Assembly: GCA_028868255.1 (NCBI GenBank) | Contig: JAGWUY010000002.1 | Coordinates: forward strand, 1-48,162 | Direction of reading: 5' to 3' | From: Alphaproteobacteria bacterium | Lineage (GTDB): Bacteria > Pseudomonadota > Alphaproteobacteria > Rhizobiales > Aestuariivirgaceae | Length of the DNA: 48,162 nt | Shown here: positions 40,921 through 48,162 of the stretch, in pieces | Position numbering within the stretch: position 1 is the first letter of the stretch | Layout: each line of letters opens with the position of its first letter | Made by a program: the position numbers and the translations under genes | Notes under the pieces: model-generated | What the model was told of the DNA's origin: nothing | What the model saw: only the letters and a program-made list of their open reading frames with translations | Database searches by the model: none

Positions 40921-40959
40921 CCTTCGTCCTCGCGCGCTTCAACGGGAGAGGACAAGAAA

Positions 40960-41757
40960 TCAACCTTCCAGAAAATCCATACTCCGTGCAATCTCGCGCG
41001 CAATCTGCTTGGACTTGTGAACTTCAGCCGAGAAAGGCTCAAACGACACATAGCCCTTATAGCCAGCTGCAATGAGCTTCTTCACCTGGCCGCGATTATC
41101 AATCATGTCATGGCCATTCACCATCACGCGCTGCGGATCACGCATCGTGGCGGCGGTGTATTTTTGATCCACCACACCCGACACATGGATGAGGCCTGTG
41201 CGATCCGCAAACATCTCTTGCTCGCCCGCCACATAATGATGGAACGTATCATGCGTCAGCTTGAAACGCTTGGAACCGCCCACATCATCAATGGCGGCAA
41301 TGGCTTCAGCTTTCAGGCGCAGTGAGCATTCCACGAAACCCAAAGGTTCCACACAGCCGATCAAACCATGATCTTTCAAAATACCTTTCAGCCCGTCCAA
41401 CGCCACGCGCAACCCATCCAAGCGCTCTTCCGTTGAAGGCTTAAACGTGGTGTCATTGGTGGGAACAAGGATCAGGTTTTTGCCACCAGCAAGTGCGATA
41501 TATTCCGCCAGCGTGTTGGCTTCGTCTTTCTTCTTCTTGTCCCACTGGTTCCAGCGCTGCAGGCCATTGATGTTGATGATGGTGATGCCCTTATCCTTGG
41601 CCATCTTGCCAATCATCTTGGCATTCTTGTTACCCATCATGGAAACCGGAATATCATTGCGGATTTCAACCGCGCTGATCCCCAGCCGCAAAGCCAGATC
41701 AAAAAATTCGGCATAACCCATCTTGGGCGCCACCATATGGTTCAACGAAAATTGCAT
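40960..41757 (-). CDS. TIM-barrel sugar isomerase/epimerase (IolI-like)
   Basis: MQFSLNHMVAPKMGYAEFFDLALRLGISAVEIRNDIP...GCVEPLGFVECSLRLKAEAIAAIDDVGGSKRFKLTHDTFHHYVAG...GLIHVSGVVDQ. Confidence 0.85.
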   Translation of the reverse strand: MQFSLNHMVAPKMGYAEFFDLALRLGISAVEIRNDIPVSMMGNKNAKMIGKMAKDKGITIININGLQRWNQWDKKKKDEANTLAEYIALAGGKNLILVPTNDTTFKPSTEERLDGLRVALDGLKGILKDHGLIGCVEPLGFVECSLRLKAEAIAAIDDVGGSKRFKLTHDTFHHYVAGEQEMFADRTGLIHVSGVVDQKYTAATMRDPQRVMVNGHDMIDNRGQVKKLIAAGYKGYVSFEPFSAEVHKSKQIAREIARSMDFLEG

Positions 41758-41856
41758 GTTCAGAATCTCCTCTTCGCGCGGCCATAGCAAATCCGAACGC
41801 GCAAGGTAATCACACCAGAGCGGAATTGATCAGAAACTATCAGATGCTCCAACAAA

Positions 41857-41985
41857 TCCCCTCCCCCTTGTGGGGAGGGTTAGGGTGGGGGTCACTCGAA
41901 ACTCAACAACCATGAAATGACAAGAGCGTAAATTAATTCGCCTGAGCGACCCCCACCCCGGCCCTCCCCACAAGGGGGAGGGGGA
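41857..41985. repeat. MITE-like inverted repeat (CTCCCCCTTGTGGGGAGGG element)
   Basis: Left arm tcccctcccccttgtggggagggttagggtgggggtcac; right arm gcgacccccaccccggccctccccacaagggggagggga; about 129 bp overall with a roughly 50-bp AT-richer centre. Confidence 0.85.
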
Positions 41986-41992
41986 AGGATCA

Positions 41993-42634
41993 CTAAAAAT
42001 TACTCAATAAGAACTGCTCTACAAAGCCGATCACGCTATTCACGTCAGGTTCGCTGATCTTAGACCAATCCGCATGCAATGCTGCATTGCGAATGCGTGG
42101 CATAACATCAAGAAGCGATTTTTGCGCTCCAGAAACAAGACCAGCCCCCTTTAGAGAATTGATGACATCGGTCATTGATTTTTCGTCGGGTGTCAGACCA
42201 TTTGCCAACGCAAACCTCTTCAACGCATCTTCAAGTGCTGCACATGCAAGAACGGCAGCAACATCTTTGTGACCTTCCGAAAGGGATTGCTTGGCTAAAG
42301 CAACAAAATCGCCAAATACTTCACCGGAAATTCTCAAATCCAAATTGCCAGCAAAGCCTGCTTCGAAATCACTGCAAGCACTTTGAAAAACTGCAAATAA
42401 AGCCCTCACGCTGTGTTCGGTGTTATTGCAGTTTTGGTACAAATCTTTGAAATTTCTGGAATGAGGGGAAATGGTACCGAACGAAACCTCTATCAAATTC
42501 TGAGCGCTAGTAGCCCAGTTTCGCCACACACCATTCTGACTAGTTGGAAAACCACCGTGACTGCCAGTGACAAATCGGATATCGCCCAATTGTCCGCGAA
42601 GTTCTTCGTATCTCTTCCGAAATTTTTCTTGCAC
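41993..42634 (-). CDS. Hypothetical protein with C-terminal HEPN-like (abortive-infection/DUF4145-like) domain
   Basis: GTG start with GGAG 8 nt upstream; C-terminal HKDVAAVLACAALEDALKRFALANGL...LLDVMPRIRNAALHADW with RNxxxH motif. Confidence 0.7.
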   Translation of the reverse strand: MQEKFRKRYEELRGQLGDIRFVTGSHGGFPTSQNGVWRNWATSAQNLIEVSFGTISPHSRNFKDLYQNCNNTEHSVRALFAVFQSACSDFEAGFAGNLDLRISGEVFGDFVALAKQSLSEGHKDVAAVLACAALEDALKRFALANGLTPDEKSMTDVINSLKGAGLVSGAQKSLLDVMPRIRNAALHADWSKISEPDVNSVIGFVEQFLLSNF

Positions 42635-42720
42635 GCAAGATTCTCCAGTTCAGACCTGCGCTGCAAATCTGAACTACGAAGAGCTGTTTGGCTAGAGAGT
42701 AATTGGCGCTAGTTTGCCTC

Positions 42721-44490
42721 TCACTGCTTCCGCATATCCTTGGCATCAATGCCTGCCACCTGCACCGGCTTCTTCATCGCGTCGCGGCGGAAGGGTTCGC
42801 CCAGTTCCTGGTTCAGCATGGCTTCGATCAGTGTGGTTTTGCCGTGCTTCATCTGGTCATCAATGGCCTTGTGCAAGGCGGCTGTCAGCTCATCCATGGT
42901 GCGGGCCACTACGCCTTCAAGGCCGCAAGCCTTGGCGATGCCAGCATATGACACTTGTTCGTCAAGCTCGGTGCCCACGAAGTTGTCATCATACCACAGT
43001 GTGGAGTTGCGCTTTTCCGCACCCCACTGATAATTGCGGAACACCACTTGCGTGATCGCTGGCCATTCCTTGCGGCCAATCGCGGTAAGCTCCGTCACAG
43101 CAATGCCAAACGCACCATCGCCCGAAAAACCAACCACAGGCACATCGGGGCAGGCAATCTTGGCACCCACAACCGATGGCAAGCCATAGCCACAGGGGCC
43201 GAACAGGCCAGGCGCCAAATATTTGCGACCCTCATCAAAACTGGGATAGGCATTGCCAATGGCGCAATTGTTGCCAATGTCAGATGAAATGATCGCTTCT
43301 CGCGGCAGCGCCGCCTGAATGGCGCGCCACGCCATGCGCGGGCTCATCCACTTGGGCTTGGCCGCACGTGCGCGCTCATTCCATGTGGTACCCGGATCAT
43401 CATTTTCATGATCCATGGATGAGAGTTGCTGCGCCCAGCGCGATTTGGTGGTGGCAATCAAATCCTTGCGGTCTTTTCGGCCATGATCACCAGCAGACGG
43501 TGAAAGCTTGGCCAAAATGCTGCTGGCCACTTTCTTGGCATCACCCACAATGCCCACGGCCACACGCTTGGTGAGGCCGATTCGGGCGGGGTTAATATCA
43601 ACCTGAATGATCTGTGCGCCCTTGGGCCAGTAATCAAGGCCATAGCCTGGCAGCGTAGAAAACGGATTGAGCCGCGTTCCCAAAGCCAACACCACATCAG
43701 CCTTCTGGATCAACTCCATCGCGGCCTTTGAACCATTATAACCGAGTGGCCCAGCAAACAGCGGGTGCGAACCAGGAAACGCATCATTGTGCTGATAGCC
43801 CACACACACAGGCGCATCTAGCCTCTCAGCCAGCGCCTTGGAGGCTGGAATTGCCCCACCCAGCACAACACCAGCGCCATTGAGGATGACGGGGAACTTG
43901 GCATCTGACAACAGTTTCGCCGCCTGCGTCAACGCATCCTCGCCACCAGCGGGGCGCTCAAATTCAACAATGGCCGGAAGATCAATATCAATCACTTGCG
44001 TAAAATAATCGCGCGGCATGTTGATTTGCGCAGGCGCTGAATGGCGCTTGGCATTCATAATCACGCGGTTCAAAACTTCGGCCACGCGCGATGGGTCACG
44101 CACCTCTTCCTGATAGCACACCATATCCTTGAACAGCGCCATCTGCTCAACCTCTTGGAAACCACCTTGACCAATGGTCTTGTTGGCGGCTTGCGGTGTC
44201 ACCAGCAGCAATGGCGTGTGGTTCCAATAAGCGGTTTTGACCGGGGTGACGAAATTGGTAATGCCCGGGCCATTCTGCGCAATCATCATGCTCATCTTGC
44301 CGCAAGCACGCGTAAACCCATCGGCCATCATGCCGCCCGAGCCTTCATGCGCACAGTCCCAGAAGTGAATGCCAGCCTTAGGGAAAATGTCCGAGATCGG
44401 CATGAAAGCCGAACCAATAATGCCAAAGGCGTGTTCAATGCCATGCATTTGCAAAACCTTCACAAAGGCTTCTTCCGTGGTCATCTTCAT
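42721..44490 (-). CDS. xsc: Sulfoacetaldehyde acetyltransferase (ThDP-dependent)
   Basis: MKMTTEEAFVKVLQMHGIEHAFGIIGSAFMPISDIFPKAGIHFWDCAHEGSGGMMADGFTRACGKMSMMIAQNGPGITNF strongly resembles known Xsc; ThDP motif GDGAFGIAVTEL...NYQWGAEKRN. Confidence 0.93.
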   Translation of the reverse strand: MKMTTEEAFVKVLQMHGIEHAFGIIGSAFMPISDIFPKAGIHFWDCAHEGSGGMMADGFTRACGKMSMMIAQNGPGITNFVTPVKTAYWNHTPLLLVTPQAANKTIGQGGFQEVEQMALFKDMVCYQEEVRDPSRVAEVLNRVIMNAKRHSAPAQINMPRDYFTQVIDIDLPAIVEFERPAGGEDALTQAAKLLSDAKFPVILNGAGVVLGGAIPASKALAERLDAPVCVGYQHNDAFPGSHPLFAGPLGYNGSKAAMELIQKADVVLALGTRLNPFSTLPGYGLDYWPKGAQIIQVDINPARIGLTKRVAVGIVGDAKKVASSILAKLSPSAGDHGRKDRKDLIATTKSRWAQQLSSMDHENDDPGTTWNERARAAKPKWMSPRMAWRAIQAALPREAIISSDIGNNCAIGNAYPSFDEGRKYLAPGLFGPCGYGLPSVVGAKIACPDVPVVGFSGDGAFGIAVTELTAIGRKEWPAITQVVFRNYQWGAEKRNSTLWYDDNFVGTELDEQVSYAGIAKACGLEGVVARTMDELTAALHKAIDDQMKHGKTTLIEAMLNQELGEPFRRDAMKKPVQVAGIDAKDMRKQ

Positions 44491-44527
44491 GGGGCAAACT
44501 CCTGATTGGGATAAGCCTTTCTATCAA

Positions 44528-44553
44528 CTGGCACTATCTGGCACTAGTACCAG
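44528..44553. promoter_or_regulatory. Candidate operator upstream of xsc: tandem 9-bp direct repeat plus near-palindrome
   Basis: CTGGCACTA-t-CTGGCACTA-gtaccag; CTGGCACTAGTACCAG is a 16-bp palindrome with a single mismatched pair. Confidence 0.45.
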
Positions 44554-44608
44554 TTTGGGGTGGAAGTTTGGGCGGCCTTTGTGCTAAGCGAATTTGACGC
44601 AAGATCAA

Positions 44609-44685
44609 GTCTCGGTAGCTCAGCAGGATAGAGCACCGGTTTCCTAAACCGGGGGTCAGGGGTTCGAATCCCTTCCGGGACGCCA
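44609..44685 (+). tRNA. tRNA-Arg (anticodon CCT), CCA encoded
   Basis: gtctcgg...ccgggac acceptor stem, ccggt-ttCCTaa-accgg anticodon arm, ggttcgaatcc T-arm, 3' CCA. Confidence 0.96.
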
Positions 44686-44746
44686 CCTTCTGTTTGCATG
44701 TTCCTATTGCAGTCAGTTTCAACCGACAGCACGAAAGGGGACTGCC

Positions 44747-44905
44747 ATGGCTTTTCCGCCAAACTATAATCAGGAGCGCAACAACCGCGCCAAGGCAAAG
44801 CAACAAAAAGCCTTTGAAAAATTGCAAAAGCGCGAAGACAAGTCGGCAAGCCGCAAACACGAAGCGCAAGTCGAACAGCGCCCCGAAGCCAAAAAGGAAG
44901 AATAA
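44747..44905 (+). CDS. Small basic hypothetical protein (52 aa)
   Basis: MAFPPNYNQERNNRAKAKQQKAFEKLQKREDKSASRKHEAQVEQRPEAKKEE*; AAGGGG upstream; 2-nt gap to the next ORF. Confidence 0.65.
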   Translation: MAFPPNYNQERNNRAKAKQQKAFEKLQKREDKSASRKHEAQVEQRPEAKKEE

Positions 44906-44907
44906 TC

Positions 44908-45129
44908 ATGGCCAAGAAAGCCAAAGCTGCCCCCGACAATTTCGTGATGTTTGATGTGGTCTATGAAGACGGCACAAAATCTTCCCGCCGCAAGATCAAC
45001 GCTGTGGGCCTGTCCAGTGATGAAATTGACGATTTCGCCCGTACCGAGATCATGACTCAAGACCGCAAAATCGCCGAAATGTCGGGAAAGCCCCGTGGCA
45101 ATATCAAAGAGCTGACGCGCTCGGTTTAG
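44908..45129 (+). CDS. Conserved hypothetical protein (73 aa)
   Basis: MAKKAKAAPDNFVMFDVVYEDGTKSSRRKINAVGLSSDEIDDFARTEIMTQDRKIAEMSGKPRGNIKELTRSV; compact codon-like reading frame coupled to the preceding ORF. Confidence 0.75.
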   Translation: MAKKAKAAPDNFVMFDVVYEDGTKSSRRKINAVGLSSDEIDDFARTEIMTQDRKIAEMSGKPRGNIKELTRSV

Positions 45130-45361
45130 GCTGCCTTGCGCACAACGACATCAGTGTCTCGAACGCAAATTTCAGGTCCACAATGCGGCACAAATGCCCT
45201 TCTCGCGCGGCGGCGGCATTTTTTGACGCATGGCACTATGCTGCGGCAAAGCGATATTGCCATGGCACCAGCGACGGACTAGCTTGATCGCTGCGTCATA
45301 GAAATATCGACCACTAAAACTCTGCTTGGCGTGGTCAACTCTGAAAGCTGGGGCCTATCGC

Positions 45362-46660
45362 ATGATCAGAACACTCATCGCATTTTCACTATTTGTCGGT
45401 GTCATCGTTGGCGTATGGTTCTTGGCGGACAGTTTATTTACGGCGGCAAGTGCCACCGCGCCCAATGATGGCTTTACCCAGATCTCAGGCATCCTCTCAA
45501 CGGCCATGATGTGCTTTGCCATTCTTCTGGCCATTCGCCCGCGCTTTTTGGAGCCTGCTCTCAATGGGCTTGATAAAATGTACCGCTTGCACAAATGGCT
45601 TGGTGTTGGCGCATTGGTTACAGGTGTTGCACATTGGTTGATCAAGACAGGGGGCGGACCCGGCAAGGGGGCATCGGGCCTTGTCGATGTTGCAACACAA
45701 ACAGTGATCGAAACCTTGCGCGGGCCAGCGCGCGGTGTGGCCCAGCCCGCCATGTTCATTATCTTTGCCTTTATCGCGGTGGCGCTGATTACCAAAATTC
45801 CCTACCGCTTGTTTGCCAAGACACATTATTTGATTGCAATTCCATTCCTCGTTCTGGCTTTCCATTCTGTTGTGCTGCTCAAGGCGGGCTATTGGGCGCA
45901 GCCCATCGGGTGGCTGACCTTAGCACTTGTGGCAATTGGCACTTTAGGCGTTTTTTATTCTCTGCTTGGTTTTATTGGCGTGGGCAGCAAGGTGCAGGCC
46001 ACCGTTGAAAACAGTGCCTACTATCCCGAATTGCGCGTGCTTGAAGCCAATCTAAAAGTAGATGGCGCATGGCGCGGCCACAAACCCGGCCAGTTTGCCT
46101 TTATCACCACGAACAAAAAGGAAGGTGCGCACCCCTTCACCATTGCCACGGCATGGAACCCCGCCAAACCAAGCATCGGCTTTATTGCCAAAGAACTGGG
46201 AGATTTCACCGGCAATCTGCGCCAACAGTTTGAAGTGGGCCGCAGCGCAAAAATTGAAGGGCCCTATGGGCGCTTTGTGTTTGAAGATGACAAGCCATGT
46301 CAGATTTGGGTGGGAGCAGGTGTGGGCATTGCGCCCTTTGTGGCCCATATGCGCCAATTGGCCAGCACACCCAGTGCGAAATCGCTTTACCTGTTCCATT
46401 CCACGGCAGATGTATCAGACTTGGCACTTGCCAAAATGAAAGCCGATGCCAAAGCGGCCAACGTGACACTTCATATCTTGATTTCGCCGCGGGATGGCCG
46501 ATTGACTGCGGAGAAAATCAAAAAAGCTGTGCCGCAATGGAAATCAGCCAGCATCTGGTTTTGCGGGCCCACGGCCTTCGGGGCTGCCTTGAAAAGCGAT
46601 TTTATGCGCGCGGGCCTCGCCTACCGCGATTTTCACCAAGAAGTTTTCAAGATGCGGTGA
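45362..46660 (+). CDS. Ferric-reductase-like transmembrane protein with FAD/NAD-binding reductase domain
   Basis: Multiple TM helices with His residues (HKWLGVGALVTGVAHWL, KTHYLIAIPFLVLAFHSVVLL); HPFTIATAW, IEGPYGRFVFEDDKPCQIWVGAGVGIAPFVAHMR. Confidence 0.88.
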   Translation: MIRTLIAFSLFVGVIVGVWFLADSLFTAASATAPNDGFTQISGILSTAMMCFAILLAIRPRFLEPALNGLDKMYRLHKWLGVGALVTGVAHWLIKTGGGPGKGASGLVDVATQTVIETLRGPARGVAQPAMFIIFAFIAVALITKIPYRLFAKTHYLIAIPFLVLAFHSVVLLKAGYWAQPIGWLTLALVAIGTLGVFYSLLGFIGVGSKVQATVENSAYYPELRVLEANLKVDGAWRGHKPGQFAFITTNKKEGAHPFTIATAWNPAKPSIGFIAKELGDFTGNLRQQFEVGRSAKIEGPYGRFVFEDDKPCQIWVGAGVGIAPFVAHMRQLASTPSAKSLYLFHSTADVSDLALAKMKADAKAANVTLHILISPRDGRLTAEKIKKAVPQWKSASIWFCGPTAFGAALKSDFMRAGLAYRDFHQEVFKMR

Positions 46661-46665
46661 AAACC

Positions 46666-47343
46666 TCAGGCCACGCTTCGCGGTGTCTTAACCACAATCA
46701 ACCAAGCATAGTCACGGTAAAGCGAGTGGAAAGTAACCTCAGCGCCAAGAGCAGCGCTGCGATGCGCCACAACGCGGCGCAACTCCCGCAACGGGTGAAC
46801 GTGAAACAGACCAACCCATGAAAACAGAATATTGCGCAGCAGTTTTGGCAACCCCTCGCATTGACCAAAATCAACGATATGAAGCTCGCCACCTGGTTCC
46901 ACACAATTAAGCGCTGCGTCCAAGGCGGCCCGCCAGTCCGGAATCATTGACAGTGTATAAGAAAAATAAACACGACTAAAATGCGTAACACCAAAACAGA
47001 TTTTGGGGTCAAACGCTGTTGCATCAGCACAGGCTATTTTTGCCTGCCGTGCAAGACCCGCACGCAACAAATTGCCTTGCGCCGATTTGAGCATCTCTTC
47101 TGAAATATCCAGCCCAAATAATTCAGCACCAGGATAACGCCGCGCCACCCCTACCAGATTGCGCCCCGTGCCGCAGCCCATTTCAAGAACTGAATCGCCA
47201 GCTTTCAGCGCAAGTCCATCCAGCATCGTATCGCGCCCCAACAAAAAATAGCGGCGCGTCACATCATAGATGTGCCGTTGAAGACGATAGATATTATCCA
47301 TCGTCACTTTGTGTGCCAGCGCAGGCTCAGCTGTTGAATTCAT
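46666..47343 (-). CDS. btaB: BtaB-like SAM-dependent N-methyltransferase (betaine lipid synthesis)
   Basis: MDNIYRLQRHIYDVTRRYFLLGRDTMLDGLALKAGDSVLEMGCGTGRNLVGVARRYPGAELFGLDISEEML; overlaps the btaA 3' end. Confidence 0.88.
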   Translation of the reverse strand: MNSTAEPALAHKVTMDNIYRLQRHIYDVTRRYFLLGRDTMLDGLALKAGDSVLEMGCGTGRNLVGVARRYPGAELFGLDISEEMLKSAQGNLLRAGLARQAKIACADATAFDPKICFGVTHFSRVYFSYTLSMIPDWRAALDAALNCVEPGGELHIVDFGQCEGLPKLLRNILFSWVGLFHVHPLRELRRVVAHRSAALGAEVTFHSLYRDYAWLIVVKTPRSVA

Positions 47344-48162
47344 AAATGTGAAACCCACCATAGATTGATGAACGATCCTGTGCGCCCAGTTGCCGTGACT
47401 GATCAGCGAGATAGTGCCACTGGCCAAGCGTTACTGCACGAACGCGACCCGGCAAAATAGTATCCACGCCAGCGGTGCGGAAAATCACCCGCGCCTTGGG
47501 GGCTGCTGCATGGGTGATTGCATTCCACAGCGCGTTCAATTGGCTATCTGTCATCCAGTCTTGGGCATCCAGCAAAACCACGCGGTCCACACTGCCAGCA
47601 AGCGCATTGGCCAACACATCAGTGACTGACCCCTGCACCACTTCCGCACGGTCAGCCAAACCCTTCAGAATTTTGAAATTCTTTTCGGCCAAATAAGGCG
47701 GCAATGGCCCAGATGCGTCTGGCGCATAACCGCGGCCAAAGGCTTGCCACGCAAAATAATTGTCCTGCATCGGAAAGCCACAAGCCAGCTTTTCCAGACG
47801 CTGCTCCAGAACAGTGGACATTTTTTGCCCACCTGCCAAGGCCTCATATTGGGCTGGCGGAATACCCAGCCCGTAAAGCGACATGCGCCGATCTGTCAGC
47901 CACCTCACGGCACGCTTTTGAAACAGCGGCGCAATCTCGGTCTTGAACGCCTGCTTCTGCTCGTCGAGCGAAACGCAATCCGTCAATGCCTTAAGGTTCG
48001 CTCCATAAACTTTGGCCAACACATGGCCAACACCGATAAAGCGGCCCAGCAGCCCCTTGCGATAAAAATTGTTGGCGAAATAAGAAAGCCGCCTTGCCCC
48101 ACGCCAATTCCGTCCTTCCCAATACTGCCGCGAAACGCTGTCCAAATTGTGTTTCAGGAAGC
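47327..48162 (-). CDS. btaA: BtaA: SAM:diacylglycerol 3-amino-3-carboxypropyl transferase (DUF3419), N-terminus cut by the window edge
   Basis: FLKHNLDSVSRQYWEGRNWRGARRLSYFANNFYRKGLLGRFIGVGHVLAKVYG...VVLLDAQDWMTDSQLNALWNAITHAAAPKARVIFRTAG; the frame continues past 48145 to the window end. Confidence 0.9.
   Translation of the reverse strand, partial: FLKHNLDSVSRQYWEGRNWRGARRLSYFANNFYRKGLLGRFIGVGHVLAKVYGANLKALTDCVSLDEQKQAFKTEIAPLFQKRAVRWLTDRRMSLYGLGIPPAQYEALAGGQKMSTVLEQRLEKLACGFPMQDNYFAWQAFGRGYAPDASGPLPPYLAEKNFKILKGLADRAEVVQGSVTDVLANALAGSVDRVVLLDAQDWMTDSQLNALWNAITHAAAPKARVIFRTAGVDTILPGRVRAVTLGQWHYLADQSRQLGAQDRSSIYGGFHIYEFNS

Noticed and set aside
42635-42720. Possible frameshifted N-terminus of the HEPN gene (ANYSLAKQ / TALRSSDLQRRSELENLA in other frames)
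   Set aside because: Suggestive coiled-coil-like sequence, but it needs two frameshifts. The GTG start at 42634 has a GGAG SD, so the annotated start is simpler. Worth a read-level check.
44528-44546. Sigma-54 promoter reading of TGGCACTATCTGGCA
   Set aside because: GG to GC spacing is 9 instead of the required 10, and the -12 lacks TTGC.
44534-44939. Reverse-strand ORFs containing EGIRTPDPRFRKPVLYPAELPRL / RKGFEPLTPGLGNRCSILLSYRD
   Set aside because: This is the classic spurious translation of the antisense strand of a tRNA gene (tRNA-Arg at 44609-44685).
1-48162. CRISPR arrays, prophage or transposon modules
   Set aside because: No regularly spaced repeats, cas, phage structural or transposase reading frames seen on either strand.

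Overview
This 48 kb window looks like an alphaproteobacterial (Rhizobiales/Hyphomicrobiales-like) chromosome made mostly of conserved housekeeping blocks. In order it contains: clpB (cut by the left edge), DUF4167, prmC, prfA, a RodZ-like HTH protein, ptsP and lysC (all -); ubiG and a GNAT (+); DUF1178, a nitrilase-family hydrolase, grxC and comF (-); a methyltransferase (+); secA (-); a parvulin PPIase, argJ and a NUDIX gene (+); two adjacent multicopper oxidases, accA, xerD and a 47-aa membrane ORF missed by the ORF track (-); aroK, aroB and a CorC-type transporter (+); bolA (-); a J-domain gene, cobS, cobT and a GNAT (+); a nitroreductase, a hexapeptide acyltransferase and rpmB (-); a SUV3-like helicase, an S4 protein, a ferredoxin and carD (+); an IolI-like TIM barrel, a HEPN-like orphan and xsc (-); tRNA-Arg(CCT), two small ORFs and a ferric-reductase-like gene (+); btaB and btaA (-, btaA cut by the right edge). 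No CRISPR array, prophage or transposase is visible. The most notable signals are: an accessory HEPN-type (RNxxxH) gene between xsc and a large MITE-like inverted repeat; a repeat/palindrome operator candidate upstream of an orphan xsc; a histone-H1-like extension on CarD; a probable CTG start for the S4 protein; an unannotated small membrane ORF at xerD; a 30-bp degenerate direct repeat upstream of the helicase; and several gene pairs with overlapping or abutting stop or start codons. I found no clear multi-gene undescribed system. The HEPN/xsc/repeat island is the best place to look. All family assignments come from reading the sequence, with no database search.
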